In this document: in pieces, positions 33,286 through 46,930 of the stretch
Numbering within the stretch: the first letter of the stretch is position 1
How the letters are laid out: every line of letters starts with the position of its first letter
Assembly: GCA_017591395.1 (NCBI GenBank)
Contig: WEDG01000714.1
Coordinates: 37,039-101,038 of the forward strand
DNA length: 64,000 bases
From: Schistocephalus solidus
Taxonomy: Eukaryota; Platyhelminthes; Cestoda; Diphyllobothriidea; Diphyllobothriidae
Reading direction: 5' to 3'
Notes under the pieces: generated by a model
The model's database searches: none
Told to the model about the DNA's origin: nothing
The model's input: the letters and a program-made list of their open reading frames with translations, nothing else
Position numbers and translations under genes: made by a program

Positions 33286-36042
33286 TTGGGCAGGTCCGGT
33301 ACGGATGACCGCGCAGCCGAGGCATTAACTGAAGACGCGAGCCGCATCGTAACCAAATGTCCCGTAAACCGGAAGTTAAAATTCATGCACACCAATGCGC
33401 AAAGCATGTTATCAAAGTTTAACGAGATGCAGATCCATGTCTGTGATCTCTCACCAGACGTAATTTCCTTGACAGAAACCTGGTTGTCTAACCACGTGGA
33501 CGACCGTGAGTTAACTATACCAGGCTACCAGCTAACCAGAAGGGACCGGGAAGAGCGTCAGGGAGGAGGCGTTGTAACCTACGTAAAACACAGACTCCTA
33601 GTGTCGGAAAAAACAGAACAGTTTGCATACAGCTTCGATGCTATTTGGCTCACTATAAAGGTGCCCAGATCACACAGTCTTGAAGTTCTGACCGTCTACC
33701 GACCACCAAGAAGTGACTTCGAGGCTGAAGCTCGCCTGTTAGAAGAGCTAGAAAGATTTGCCTCTCGATCTGACGTCTTAATAATGGGCGACTTCAATGC
33801 ACCGCTCATTGACTGAAGTTCAGTATATGCACGCGGTCCAGAACTAGTTTTTGACCGACGTTTATTGGAGATGACACTGAGGTCATTCCTCACTCAGCAC
33901 GTCTTATTTCCAACGAGGGTGCGGGAGGGACAGCAGTCAAACTGTTTAGACCTGGTGATTATGAAATCGCTTGATAGTATTGATGAGGTGCGAAGACTAC
34001 CTCCCCTAGGTCGAAGTGGCCACGTCGTACTTCACTAGGACTACTCAATGTTTTAGGTGCCTGAACAGCCCACCACATTTAGAAGAAATATTTGGCGTGG
34101 TGACTTTGATCAAATGAAGACTCGACTAAACAACATCAACTGGGAATCAGATTTTTCCTGCAATGTGACAGAGGATTGGGAATGGTTCAGTGAGCTATTG
34201 CATATTCTCCTCAGCAACCACTGCCCGATTTCACGTAAAAGACTGGATAAAAGACCCCAGGGGCTGACTCAAACGTTGAAAAAAGAAGTTAATAAAAATC
34301 GGAGGTTGTGGAAGAAATCACTCGCTGATGAGACTCCTGCGTTCATAAATGCAAACAAGGCACAAAGGAACAAAGTTAAACGGCTTATCCTCAGGACACG
34401 ACAAGATTTTGAAAAAGACCTGTTGAACCGTGCAGTGGAAAATCCGAAGTTATTCTACAATTACATTAGAAGGAGCACGAGTAACAAGGACCCAGTTCCC
34501 TTACTAAGGACTAGCAAAAACCTAGAGATTAGTGAGGATGGAGCAAAGGCGTAGCACCTTTCAGAATTCTTTAAATCTATCTTTACGAGTGAAAGTGCAC
34601 ATTATCCTCCCGACTACGACTTAGATGAGGGTCCAACAATAGAGGCTGTATCTTTCGGCGAAGCAAATGTTCTTAAAGAGCTGTTGGCTCTGAATGAGTC
34701 TAAATCACCGGGTCCAGATGATATACCGCCAAAGTTACTAATGGAACTCGCTGCCGAACTGGCCGAACCGTTGTCCATGCTTTTCCAAACCTCGTTAAAA
34801 GCCGGCAGGTTACCTGCTGATTGGAAATCTGCACGAATCACACCATTATATAAAGGTGGAAGCAAGGTCTCCGCAAATAATTACCGGCCAATTAGCCTCA
34901 CCTCGATCTGCTGCAAACTCATGGAAAAAATAATAAAGTGAGAGCTAATGCGCTTCTTAGAGCAGCATAAATTATTATCTGATGCGCAGCATGGATTTCG
35001 AAGTGGCAAGTCTTGCGTAACGAACTTGCTCTATTGTTTGGAACATTGAATGCGAGCAGTTGATGAAGGAAATGCGCTGCACGTAGTCTACATTGACTTT
35101 AAGAAGGCATTTGATAGTGTCCCTCACCAGCAACTCCTACACAAACTCAACCGAAGAGGCATTAGGGGTAATCTCCTCAGATGGATTAAAAGCTTCTTAT
35201 TTGGCCGCTCTCAAACCGCCCATGTCGGTAACCAGCAGTCGGCGGAGGTTGCGGTTGAAAGTGGAGTTCCCCAGGGCTCCGTTCTAGGCCCTACTCTTTT
35301 CATTTTGTACGTCAACGACTGCATCAATGAATTGGATTGTGATGTCGCCATGTTTGCGGATGATATTAAGCTATGGAGGGTCATCAGAACTGCAGCTGAC
35401 GTAAAGCATTTGCCGGGCAACCTAAACCGACTTCAACAATGGTCAAAGGACTGGCTTTTGCCGTTCAATGAGAAAAAATGCACTATTCTACGAGTCGGTA
35501 GAACTAGCACTCCGAAACTCATGGATTACTACCTGAATGGTACACCATTGCAAGAAGTTGACGCGCAGAAGGACTTGGGAGTGTGGATCTCGAGCTCCCT
35601 TAAACCCTCGCTGCATTGTTCAAAAGTAGCCAAGTCTGCGATGTCAGCCCTGTACCTTGTCAAGCGGGCTTTCTCTGCCTTTGATGAAGACTGCTTTGCC
35701 AAAGTCTTTCGAACTTTTGTGCGGCCGCAATTGGAGTTCGCTATCCAAGCTTGGAGACCCTGAACCGCAAAGGATCTCAATATCCTCGAAAAGGTTCAAA
35801 GGCGTGCAACCAATTTTGTGACTGGACAGGGCTCATTACCCTATGAAACCCGATTAGCTAACCTTGATCTCTTTCCCTTGAGTTACAGGCAGCTACGAGG
35901 TGACCTGATACAAACATTCCGTATCATGTGCAGTCAGGGCTGCTGCCTCGCACCTGGAGACTTCTTCCACTTAGCAACAACCACGAACTTGAGAGGGCAT
36001 CCACTCAAACTACGTGTAACTGGGGCCAGACTGGATACATGA
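33286..36042 (+). pseudogene. Non-LTR ORF2: endonuclease plus reverse transcriptase, one frame with eight stops
   Basis: The endonuclease part shows MHTNAQSMLSKFNE, ISLTETWLS, GGGVVTYVK, TVYRPPRSD and IMGDFNAP, the usual order for the AP-endonuclease domain that nicks target DNA. The RT shows KSPGPDDIPPKLL, RITPLYKGG, NYRPISLTSICCKLMEKII, DAQHGFRSGKSC, YIDFKKAFDSVPH (catalytic Asp), SGVPQGSVLGPTLFILYVND and MFADDIKLW (both Asp present), then thumb sequence. All of this stays in one frame from 33286 to 36042, broken by stops at 33814, 34036, 34054, 34552, 34939, 35047, 35761 and 36040. The C-terminal end (KVLLLQRAVDAWNALP) lies one frame over at 36035-36145. Confidence 0.85.
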
Positions 36043-36537
36043 AAGTTCTTCTTCTCCAAAGAGCGGTCGACGCTTGGAATGCTCTGCCACTGGATGTTGT
36101 TATGGCTACTTCCGTTGAGCTTTTTAAGAAACCTGGACCAGTATAGCAGTGCCCACTATAATATAGATCTATACTATAGATCTTTTTAGTCACGTCCCAG
36201 TCGAATCACACTCTTATATTACACTACTACGTTTTATATTTCAGTACCATTTTTATAGCATTTGTATTATCTCAAACTCGTCGCATATGCCTCACTCACG
36301 AGAATCTTTTCACCAGAAATAGCATGTACTCATGCTACTCGTAATATGCAAGTACACATTTATGTTAACTCTCTTCGATGAGCCAACAGCTGCTTATTTT
36401 CCGCACGCTATTATGTTAACCAACTTTTTTGCATTTTCATGATGTACCAGCGGCTTTTTACCCATACTGTAACCAAGAGGGAGTTGAAAGGTGTTTACCT
36501 ATCTTTCCCTTAATAAACTTAACTTAACTTAACGTAA

Positions 36538-36900
36538 CAGTTTCTCCATCCTGACAAGGCTGTTAAAAAACCACAATCAGCGCTACGCCGTTAAATGGCC
36601 TACAACCTTACTTTATTTCCAGCGAATTCATATGATTGTTATTTCGAAGGACGAAGGAAGTGCTTAGACACATGAAAGTACGACCTCATGCTCCGCAAAT
36701 GACAGCAACTAATTACATATCGGTAATTTTTTTTCCAAAAAGGAAATGGAAATGATTGTGTGACCGCAGAAGAAACCACAACTAAAGTTTTCGTCAGAAA
36801 CCAGTTGTTGAAGAATTCGATAATTACAACAGTCAAAATTTTCTTGATAAACCAGCATGTACTCTGTTTAGCTTGATGAACAACCTTGGAAAAAAAATGG
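36538..36900 (+). repeat. Dispersed repeat family A, 3' part
   Basis: GTTTCTCCATCCTGACAAGG, CTACGCC-TTAAATGGCCTACAA, AGACACATGAAAGTA and CTCATGCTCCG-AAATG match 38060-38330 (+) and the inverted copy at 60940-61240. Confidence 0.65.
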
Positions 36901-37019
36901 TTTCAGTTGTGATGGTCTACCCTGATCCAAAGGCGGACAGCACTAATTTAGACATATCACTGAAGAAAAAAGAGTAACCAGAATGGCTATTTTAGCGTCG
37001 ATAAACTCGAAATGGTGTG

Positions 37020-37330
37020 TTTCGGGAGACAGTTACGAGGAAGGTGTGGTCTCTAGAAAAATCTTATGGATTCGCACTCGAAATTGACCTCAGAGACCGT
37101 CGCAGTTTAGGTTAAAAGAGGCAAAAGGAAGGCAGTATTTATAGGATGCCAACATTATCAGCAGCCCCATCTTCATCGCTGGGGAGTCTTATCGGATACA
37201 GTGAGGGCCTCTTAGGTAGGCGCATCGTTACCGTAGCAGCTGTGCGCAAGCGGTCTGCCTGTGTTACTTAGTATTTTCCTAGGCAATATCACAGTACAGA
37301 ATATTGAGGCGGAAGATCAGAAACCCTCAT
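37020..37330 (+). repeat. Dispersed repeat family F, copy 1
   Basis: Inverted match of 47540-47775: GGCAGTATTTATA, CAACATTATCAGCAG, CATCGCTGGGG, CTTATCGGATAC, GGCGCATCGTTAC, TAGGCAATATCACAGTA. The beginning (GGATTCGCACTCGAA...TCAGAGACCGTCGCAG) resembles the hammerhead-like repeat unit in degenerate form. A related piece is at 24590-24640. Confidence 0.6.
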
Positions 37331-37334
37331 AGTT

Positions 37335-38040
37335 TCATTCGGACGCAGAACGATGACTCCAGCAGCTGACGTGGTTTTCATCTCATGGACAAAATTCGGC
37401 ATCAGTTAACTTGAAGGTGTGACCGACTTCGGCCGAATGGGGTGATCCCATCGCTACGCCGTCGATCTGGTGGTAAACTTGACCATCAAATCTAATTGAC
37501 CGTTTAACGTGCAGTGAAAGGGCGGTTCCTGCCTTACAATCTCCTCACATAAATATTCAATCGTTGCTCTTAGTGCCTGGAAAGGGGGGCGAAAGGGATT
37601 TGAAAAGTCTAGTTCTGTCAGCAGTCTAACATTTTAAGCTCGAGTCATGGACTAAGTGTCTAGTTACAGGAAGCAATTGATAATGCTGCCCATATCATAC
37701 AAGCCATTCAATTTAACAGGAATATTTTCACGGAATAGGACAAATGAATCACCATACTGCCTGCCAACTGTAAATGGATCTGTGAATTTGCTGCTACAGA
37801 TTGAGTGGTAATTGCACGAAAATATCATCTCTTGTTAAACCAGAAGATAATTGGTTTTCTAGTGTAACCTTAGAAAAAAAGCCGTAATTCGCAACGAAAT
37901 ACTTACAATAAAGAACATTTTGCCTGCCCGTATGCTACAAATGATATATTTTACTTTCTAAGGGAATCGAAGTTCAATGAAGAAAGGTTTCCAGTACTTA
38001 AATAGCCCTTTCTAAAGAGGTTAGTTTTTTTAGTTGGTGG
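37335..38040. other. No recognisable gene
   Basis: No ORF of note and no family match I could establish. Confidence 0.35.
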
Positions 38041-38059
38041 TGAAATACCGACATACTTT

Positions 38060-38335
38060 CAGGAATGGAATTCTTAGCGGTTCGTAGGACGACGGAAGTG
38101 CTACACTTACTAAGACACATGAAAGTATGATATCATGCTCCGCAAAAGCCAGCAACTAATTACGCATAGAAAATTTTTGTAAAATGTAAATGGTAATGAT
38201 TGGGCGGCTTGAACCACAGAAGAAATTACAGCCAAAGTGTTCGTTGGAAACCAGTTTTTGAAGCATTCAATAAGTACAATAGTTGACATTTTTTGATAGA
38301 TCAAAATATACTCTGTTTGGCTTGATGAAAATGCA
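38060..38335 (+). repeat. Dispersed repeat family A, 3' part, second nearby copy
   Basis: Matches 36640-36880 in the same orientation: ACTAAGACACATGAAAGTATGA, TCATGCTCCGCAAA, CAGAAGAAA-TACA, GTTCGTTGGAAACCAGTTTTTGAA, TGTTTGGCTTGATGAA. Confidence 0.7.
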
Positions 38336-38539
38336 TATGAGCCTGAAAAAGCACTTTAAATGGTAAAATGCCAAAAACTTTTAACAGAAACTCAAAACAT
38401 CAAATTAACCTACTTCTCCATAAGCTCCTTATCCCGTTTCGTGCCGCAACTCCCTTCGGAACTGCACACTCCCATTTGGGCCGGCGATTCGAGAAGCTAT
38501 ATCTGTCTGTGATTTAAAACACTTTTTTTCGGAAACGTG

Positions 38540-41500
38540 GCTACAAAAACTACCTCGGATATTGAATGCAGCAGTAGTTGAAAAGCTCAAAGTGCTATAT
38601 CGAATAATCGATACTAAGCAATTACTGATGTCATTCGCCAGCTATTTGAAAGTCGGTTGGCTGCCTAGAGCTACCTGGAGAGGACTTGTTGTTATTTACC
38701 TGCTAGGCGAACAGGTATTTTGCGGATTGTACACGCATGTTAGTAAATAATTTTTATTAAACTGCTTAGATAAGCGATGCCTTCTGTTTTTTGACAGGAT
38801 AAAATGCCCTTATCCATAGAACACGGATGTCTACACGGGGAGCGTTAAAATCAACTCCTGGTCTTGAACAATGGCCTGCAAGGTGGTAGGGCTGCCTTTT
38901 GAAACAGCATTTTTAAGGAAGGCTACGACTGTGAACACTTCCTCGAATAACAGCCGAACGTTTTAATCGATCACACCGAAAGACGAATGACATACGTCGG
39001 TTAACAGGGAAGTTCGAACAATTTGGCAGGCAGCCTTAAACCTTCGGATACATTCATTTTTTGACACTTCATTTACACCGCTGCACACCACATACTCCAC
39101 AATGGGCGCGCCCAAATTATTGGCACAATGTACATTGAGCAACTTGGTCCAAAATTAACTTAGTAGCTATAAAAAAATACTTAAATCTTTCTATTAGAAT
39201 TAAAATATATCTTTCTTCTTCTTGTTCTTCTTGTTCTTGTTTTTCTTCTTCTTCTTCTTCTTCTTCTCTATTTATCATTTTTCTCTGCATATAATAGGGA
39301 ATAGCATAGTTTTCCTTCAGCTCTGGGTGGTAAGCTTACCAATGCGTTTGAGCTGATTAAATTGGAGTGTGATCCAGGCATGGAGTTCCCTTATATTTCT
39401 CTACAACTACCCATATCGGAAATAAATCTACGTACCAACGATGCTAAGAAGAAATCAATGCAGACTTGCATGCCGTTTCCGCGTGGAGCTCAACGTGGAA
39501 AATGGCATTCTAACCTTTTAAGTTTCGTTACATGTGCTTTGGGCTTGACAGGCTACCACACCCTGAACCCGCCCATCGGATTGGATTTGCAAACAGACTG
39601 TAGACAACCACCAGGTGCAAATTCATAAGGCCACTGGTGACCAAGGCATAGACTTCCCTTATATTTCTCTACAGTTAACCATTTCTGATATGTTTAACAG
39701 AGGTCAAAATAAAGTCCATGGGTGGATAGTGAGAATAGGCGGGGTCATTTTCGATAAAGGACGCCAAAAAGAGCACATACCGTGCCCATATTTCTAGTCA
39801 CTATACGCCCGCTGGTGGGACTGGCAATAAAGCCCATAAGTGCAACTGGACGGCTATTTCTCGTGAAGCTATCAGTGATTGTCCCTCTACCTGTATTAAT
39901 GTATACGTATATGAATCTAATGAGTTTTCAGACAAGTGATGGTAGAAATTGATGTTACGTCCCTGTGACATGGCGTATTAACGTCGGTTGCTAAAGTTTT
40001 ACTGTATTTTTGAGTCGATTATCACCAGTATCTTTGTAATAACCATGTAAATAATAGAAGCAGTATTAACACTCTATATGAGCGTTTTGCACCGCTCTAT
40101 AATAACCAGAACTTGCTAATAATAGGCGAACGTGTTATGCATATATATTTCAGCTGAATGCCATAACCTGTTCTCTGAACTTCCTTTAAGCAATATCCGT
40201 GTACCAGTGAAGTTGTTTCGTAACAAATTGGCGCATTATAGTTTCATTGATTGGCGCACACATATAATCAATGATGAGCCAGTAACTTGCTGAAATAAAG
40301 ATGGTGAGCAGGCATTTGACAAAACAGTATTCAACTAACCTAGTGGTCGCTAAACTTGAGGTCACCTGCGGAACTCTAGACAAAGCCACATCTTGTAGAT
40401 GACGGGACGATGATCAGTCCATCCGTCGAAACCCACGATCACTTTTTTTCATCAGTGCATCATGCTGGTTTAGCCTCTGGAAGAAGACATAATTCAGCAG
40501 GTGCCAGAAGAGTGTATTTTGCGTGGTATCCTGCACATTTCATTTGTCGACAAAACTAAAGTTTTCCCTCATTTTTCGCTGAAATTACTCAGGCTAGATA
40601 TATTTGCCACCGATTGAAAATGAATCCGTGGTTGCAGACTGAGATTAGTAAGGGTGATTTCTTTGGTACCAAACAGGCTCTTGCGGTGTCGATAAAGGGC
40701 GCCAAAAAGATCACCTGTCGTGTCTGAAAACGACTATGTGCGCACATGGAAATCGTGCGACCGACAAGTACAGTTGACATAGGGTGTCGGCGTCGGGGTA
40801 CGGTCATGCACTCGTGCTCCGGGTAAACGACTGACCTGACCACAGGTTTCAGTCAATGGTGCGGCTGTGTGCTTTTACCTGCGTGGACTTCAGTCTGGAG
40901 TTAATTACCTTTGATACTAACTTTGGAATTACTAGAAGAGGAGGCACTACCTAGGGTTACAGTCGCCGTTATAGCATCTACTGTCCTCCCTAATCATACC
41001 CCTCACATGCACATGGATTTTTAAAAAGCTTACTATGCGTTCAATTTTGAAAGGCTTACCAGCACAAAAATAATATCGAGCAGATAAAAACCCCAAGCAA
41101 AAAACTTCTGATCCATGAGCACGTTATCCCATTTCATATGTTTGTCTTAGATCTGCCAATTCCAAACTTATTACTTCAGATGTGCTGAATACTGTTTTAA
41201 CCACAGGTGATCCACCAACTTTTAATCACGCCAAAGTTAAATCATGCTAGCAGAATATTTGTAAGCGCAATTGCATTCCACATCAATTTCATCAATGTCA
41301 TCATCAATGCCGTTGGCTGCATACATCGAAACGTTCAAGTAAACGGCTAGAATATGCCGTTTAAATGTTTTGCAAAATTTGTTGTCTACCTACAGTTTCC
41401 TACGGAGAAGTGGTTGTTATTGCCTGCTCGGCCACCAGTAGGTGAGAAGTATTCGTTTCTTAAAGAAAAACATTTTCTTAAAATTTCTAATGACAAAGGA

Positions 41501-42250
41501 CGGTGAAAATACGTCAGATAACCGTGAATTTCTAAACGTTTAGCTGGCAGCTTCAAAAAACTTTGACGTATTCATCGTTTGTCGATTTATTTACACCACC
41601 GTGCACCATTGAGCCCGCAATGGGAGCGTCCAAATTATAGGCTTAATATAAGATGAGCAAATTGGTGAATTTAACAGCTATAAAATATTGTAAAGTCCAT
41701 CTATTCATGCCAATAATTGCAATTTTTCTGCCTACGACAGAGAATAGCTTTACTTTATCGATACTATTGCCATAATTGCCTCCAGCCGTGGAAGTATCGG
41801 ACGGCAACAGCATTGCAAATATAAATAAGTGGCTGTCGAACTTTCAGTATTTAACCAAGAGTTGTTTAAATGTCTGTTGTTTTGGACTGCTACGTCAGTT
41901 GACTGCTTATCTTGCTGTTATCTTACTTCTAAACAGTAGTAACGGTAGTGCTCAGCTCCTAGAGCTTAGGCGAATGTTGAAAGATCATACACGTAGACAG
42001 CACGTTTTAGAGTGGGCCCTATTTGAGATCCACGTATTGCGAATGAAGGTCCAAAGCAGAAACCTAGTGATCCCGGTACAACCAACCAATAGGACTGCCG
42101 CGGTAACGCGCGTCCCCATCCGTGATCGACGGTGAGTCACGTGACTTCCTCACACACGCTGCCGGCCAATGAAGCCTCAGGTCGGATGAAGTTCTCACCA
42201 GAACACCTTGCGTGGCCAACACTAGCCGGGTAATGGATAACCCTCATTTT
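38540..42250 (+). repeat. Unit 1 of a ~3-kb direct duplication
   Basis: Blocks in order: 38580-39300 (GAAAAGCTCAAA, TTACTGATGTCATTCGC, AAAGTCGGTTGGCTGC), 40590-41000 (GTGTCTGAAAACGACTATGTG, GACCTGACCACAGGT), 41340-41700, and 41776-42240 (CCTCCAGCCGTGGAAGTATC, TAGAGCTTAGGCGAATGTTG). Unit 2 repeats them at 42310-45180. Unit 1 has about 1 kb extra, roughly 39360-40560. No convincing gene: the 119-codon ORF at 41776-42135 is only partly kept in unit 2. Confidence 0.7.
39208..39268 (+). repeat. (TTC)n microsatellite
   Basis: TTCTTC and TTGTTC triplets; unit 2 has a shorter version near 42966. Confidence 0.9.
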
Positions 42251-45180
42251 TTTGCGATCATGTCCCACCCACACTCACACGTTTGGGTCGGTGAAACAGA
42301 GACTAGTTCGGATATAGATTACAGCATAAGTCGAAAAGCTCAAACGTCTGGATCGAATACTCGATACTATGAAATTACTGATGTCATTCGCAAGCTATTT
42401 AAAAGTCGGTTGGCTGCTTAGAACGTCCTGGAAACGACAAGTTGTTCTTTACCTGCTATGCGAACAGGCAGGTTGCGAATTATTCACACATGTAAGTAAA
42501 GCATTTCATGAAACTGCTTGGATAAGGAATGCATTCTGGTTCTTGGACAGTATAAAAAGCCCTAATCCATAGAACACGGATGTCTACGCGGGGAGCGTTA
42601 AAAATCAACTCCTGGTCTTGAACGATGGCCTGCAAAGGGGAGGGCTGCCTTTTGAAACAGCATATTTAAGGAAGTCCATGACTGTGAACATTACCTCGAA
42701 TTACAGGCGAACGTTTTACTCGATCACACCTAAAGACGGATAACATACGTTGGTTAACAGCGAATTTCTAACAATTTGGTAGGCAGCCTTAAACCTTCTG
42801 ATACATTCATTTTTTGTCACTTCATTAACACCGCCGCACACCACTAAGCCTACGTTGGGAGCGTACGAATTATTGGTTCAATGTACTTTGAGCAACTTGG
42901 TCAAAGTTAACTAAGCAGCTATAAAAACGTAGTTAAATCTATCTATTAGCATTAATTAAAAGCTTTCTTCTTCTCTATTTCTTCCTTTTCTCTGACAAAA
43001 TTGGAGTGTGACCCAGGCATCGACTTCCCCTAGGTTTCTCTACACCTTCTCACGCCTGATATATTTGCCATAGTTTGAAATTTAGTCTGTGGCAGGATAG
43101 TGAGAATAGGTGGGTGGGTTTTCTTTGTACCTAACTAACCATTAAAGGACGCCAAGTAGAGCACCTTTCGTGTCTGAAAACGACTATGTGCATACATGGA
43201 AAACGTGCGATCGGCAAGCACAGTTGACACAAGGCGTCTGCTTCGGGAAACGGTCGTGCACTCGTGCTCTGGGTAAACCACTGACCTGACCACAGGTGTC
43301 AGTCAATGGTGCGGCTGTTTGTTCTTAACTGCGTGGGCTTCAGTCTGGATTGAATTAACTTTGGTAGAACAAACAGGCGTGGAGTTGACTAGGCCTACAG
43401 TCGCCGTTCTAGAACCTGCTGTGCTCCACGATCATATGCTTACAGGCACAGGCATTTGTAAAAGTTTATTACGAGGACACTCACTGAAACCTTTACCCTC
43501 AATCGAATAAGCTCAAGCACATAAAAACTCCAAACCATTTCAACCGATCCACGAGCACTATCTCATTTATTACTGTTGTCTAAAATCTGCAGTTTCAAAA
43601 ATAGTTCATCATATGTGCTGACTACTGTGTTAACCACAGGTGATCCGTCGGCTCAGTGCCGCAAGCTAGCCTCGTATAAAGTTCTATACTGTTATTTCTT
43701 TCGATTGAAGGGCCCTTATCTTAACACATCTGACTTACTGGTCGATTTCCACTATGTGAATTCGAAGCGACATGCTGAAAGGTCTCACATTTAGGACGAC
43801 GGAACACAGGTGCCGGACATCCGAGACAGTGCGAAAGATAAGCACAGTTATTTGTCTGTGACCACAAAACTGGCATCGACAATTGGCACATAGGCAGCAT
43901 ACATTGAAAAGATTCAGCCGCCTGTTGTAACATGCAATGATAAAAAGGCTCTAATGTCATTTACAGGTTTTGCAAAACCGGTTGGTTGCCTTCAGTTTCC
44001 TACAACAAATAGTTGTTTTTGCCCGCTAGCCGATCGGGCAAGATGCGAAGCATTTCCTTTTTAAAGAAAATCATTTTTTGAAACTATTTAAATAGCAAAT
44101 GGCTTCCCTTCTTGGACATTATAACAGAACATTTTTCTTTCGGACATGGACGTCAAAGCGTGGAGAGTCGAGACTAAACGCCATCGCCGATAAGGTGATA
44201 GGACTGCTTTCTGAAACATATTTTTTAAGGTAGGCTACATTTGTGAACGTACTGTTCGAGCACATCATAAGGTGATTGAAATACGTCGGTTAACAGTGCA
44301 TTTCGAACGTCTGACAGGCAGTTTGAAAAGGTCTGACGCATTCATCGTTTTTCGTTTCATTTACACAGTCGCACACAACTAAGCCCACAATGGGAGCGTC
44401 TTAGTTATTTACTCAACATTAGCTTAACGGATATAAAAACAAAGTTAAATCCATCTAGTCACACACATGATTAATTTTTTATTCTCTGCATGAGTTTATT
44501 ATAATATTTTCTATTTTTTTCGGCTATCAATAGAGAATAGCACTATTTTGCCTATACATTTGCCTATAATGCCTCCAGCCGTGGAAGTATCAGACGGCAA
44601 TAGCCTTATAGTTACAAATAATTTGCTGATGAATATTCAATATTCAAACAAAATTTATTTAAATTTCTGTCGTTTTTGACTGCTAAGTCAGTTGATTGTT
44701 TATTCTGCTGATATCTTCTAAACAGTAGTAATAGTTGTGCTGAGCTCATAGAGTAATCATGTTATTGATCACGACAATTGAGCAACTTTATTATGACCGT
44801 TTATCCTGCTAGTATCTTACTTCTAAACAGTAGTAACGGAAGTGCTGAGCTCCTAGAGCTTAGGCGAATGTTGAGCGATCATGCACACGGGCAGCACGTT
44901 TCAGAGTGGACCCTCTCTGAGCTCCACGTACTGCGAATGAAGGTCCAAAGCAGAAACATGGTGATCCCGGTACAGCCAACAAATATGGCTGCCGCGGTAA
45001 CGCGCGTCCAGATCCGCGATCGACGGCGAGTCACGTGACTTCCTTCCACAAACTGCCAGCCAATGAAGCCTCAGGTCGGATGGAGTTCTCACCAGAACAC
45101 CTTAGATCGCCAACTGAGCAGAAGGTACAATAATAGCCGTGGAATGGATAATCATCATTTTTTTGCGACTATATCCCATC
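42250..45180 (+). repeat. Unit 2 of the direct duplication
   Basis: Repeats the unit 1 blocks at 42310-42990, 43010-43460, 43960-44460 and 44570-45180. A further internal duplication of ~100 bp is seen at 44705-44760 and 44800-44870 (ATCTTACTTCTAAACAGTAGTAA, GTGCTGAGCTC). Confidence 0.7.
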
Positions 45181-45184
45181 CACA

Positions 45185-46790
45185 CTCTATTTCACTTGAC
45201 TGATTCCCTGAATATTATTGAGCTTTTCCAAACATTCGCAACACTAAGCATAGCGAAAAACTGCCACTGCAATTAAAAACGACAATGCAATTGTGCAAGA
45301 TGCCAATACAAGGGAAGTACATCAAATGAACATATGAATACCATTCAATGCCGGGTTTGGACCAATTTCGAGCTCAGTAGAAACATGCTACCGAAAGCAG
45401 AATGCGTTGCTATCAGACGTTGTTTGCTGAATTTGTTCACATATCTGCTGCCACGCACGGGAGGCGCATGAAATGTTAGAAGTAAGTCAAGTAATCTGTG
45501 TAAAACTAGGATATTGCAGTTGGCCTTGTAATAGACGTCAAAATAAACGGTATGGCAGCTGATTTTAGGCCGCTCCCTTAGGGTTTAGATCGAAAGTTTA
45601 AGTTGCTGGTTCACCTACCCGGATAGGCCACTGCGTTAACGACAATATCTGAATGCAGGGATGAAAAATTAACGCACATTATTTAGCAACCTCCGCCCAG
45701 AATGTGTGGAGGACATGTTGGAATCCTTCAATTATATGGTGACGACATGGAGAACTTTCATCGCCCTTGTGAGCATTCGAAAAAACGATCAGTTACATCG
45801 TAGAATAAATGGGAACAAGGACGATGGAGACTGGACTGTGTGTTTTTCGTCCATGAAGCATCATCAACCAATTAAAATCAGTCCAAACTAAAGCGGTCAG
45901 GGTTACTAACTGTTTATGGTTACGCATACCTTATATTTGCTATCTGATGAAATGTCAGCCGAAATTGTGAAATGAGTTTCACGAAGATGACTTAAGTCGT
46001 GTTGTAGTAAAAATTGTCGGGCAGAATAACCCCAAGGCATATCAGGCACCTTCTGATCTAGGTTCTTTCTGACCGACTGCAAAAACTATGCTGAACCAAA
46101 CTAGACTATTTAATTAGTGGACATCTTTTTTATTGAGGTTTCTTTTGTCCTAAAAATTAAAATATATTCGGCCACACGCATGCAGGAAAATATTCATTAT
46201 TGTACTCATTTCGTAGAAATTTACGCCTTGTTCGAATTTTTCACTTTACTAACAGGCATCTGTGGGTTTCAAAAGAAAGAATATTTTCGTGCATTCCGAT
46301 TTATTTTAATTTCTTAGTCGCTGAAAATCAATCAGCAAGAAAACAGTACTAAAGTTATCATTTTGCAGAAGATAAAGATTTTCTCAGGTGTTCGTACATA
46401 GACTCTATCGAGTCTGTCGAAATTGAAATAGATTGGGGTGAGGCTGCGCGGTTATTAATAGTACAAGCTTACTTAATTTATTATTTAAAACTCGCATTTC
46501 ATAACTTTGGTTGATATTTAATGAGTTAGCAAATCCACTGTGTATATGGTGGGAGGGCGCTCACCAATGAGGTTAACGAACAATCTTTATTGCAGCTGAC
46601 AGAACACTAAGCCCATGACACGAGCTTATAATGTTACACTACGATCGAAGAACCATGGATGGAATTTACAATCACTCATATGTGGGTAAGGTTCACTGAC
46701 CTTGACTACAAGGCGTAAAATGGCCATCTCTATCTCTTCTGTTTTTCATCGCGTCAGCATTAACAACTTCAATGAAAATAATTCATCCTG
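45185..46790. other. No recognisable gene
   Basis: Short ORFs (61-66 codons) with no domain. A possible SINE 3' scrap (GGGCGCTCACCAATGA) occurs at about 46556. Confidence 0.4.
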
Positions 46791-46794
46791 TGTG

Positions 46795-46930
46795 GGGGTT
46801 TTTCTTGTCATATTCCATGAAATATTTCCCTCAAAAATTAAGTGGCTTGCATGATGGGGCAACAAGACCAATTAATTCCTGAAAATAGACTCGAACATTG
46901 GTGTTACTGACTTATAGAGGGCATTTGGGT
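46795..46930 (+). repeat. Dispersed repeat family H, copy 1
   Basis: Matches 60280-60400 in the same orientation: CCATGAAATATTTCC, a GATGGG-CAA block, AATAACTTCCTGAA against AATTAATTCCTGAA. Confidence 0.5.

Larger units (their letters stand above)
32281..36530 (+). mobile_element. CR1/Jockey-type non-LTR retrotransposon, decayed
   Basis: Order: ORF1 (32281-33166), apurinic-type endonuclease (33286 on), RT (34057-36042), 3' UTR and a short tail of TTAAC units (about 36508-36535). Both ORFs carry stops; ORF1 also has frameshifts. The 3' flank begins with family A sequence at about 36538, so the element inserted next to or into that repeat. Assignment to the CR1/Jockey group rests on the YXDD variant FADD, the WIKSFL region and the pentamer tail; it is not a phylogenetic result. 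Confidence 0.85.
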
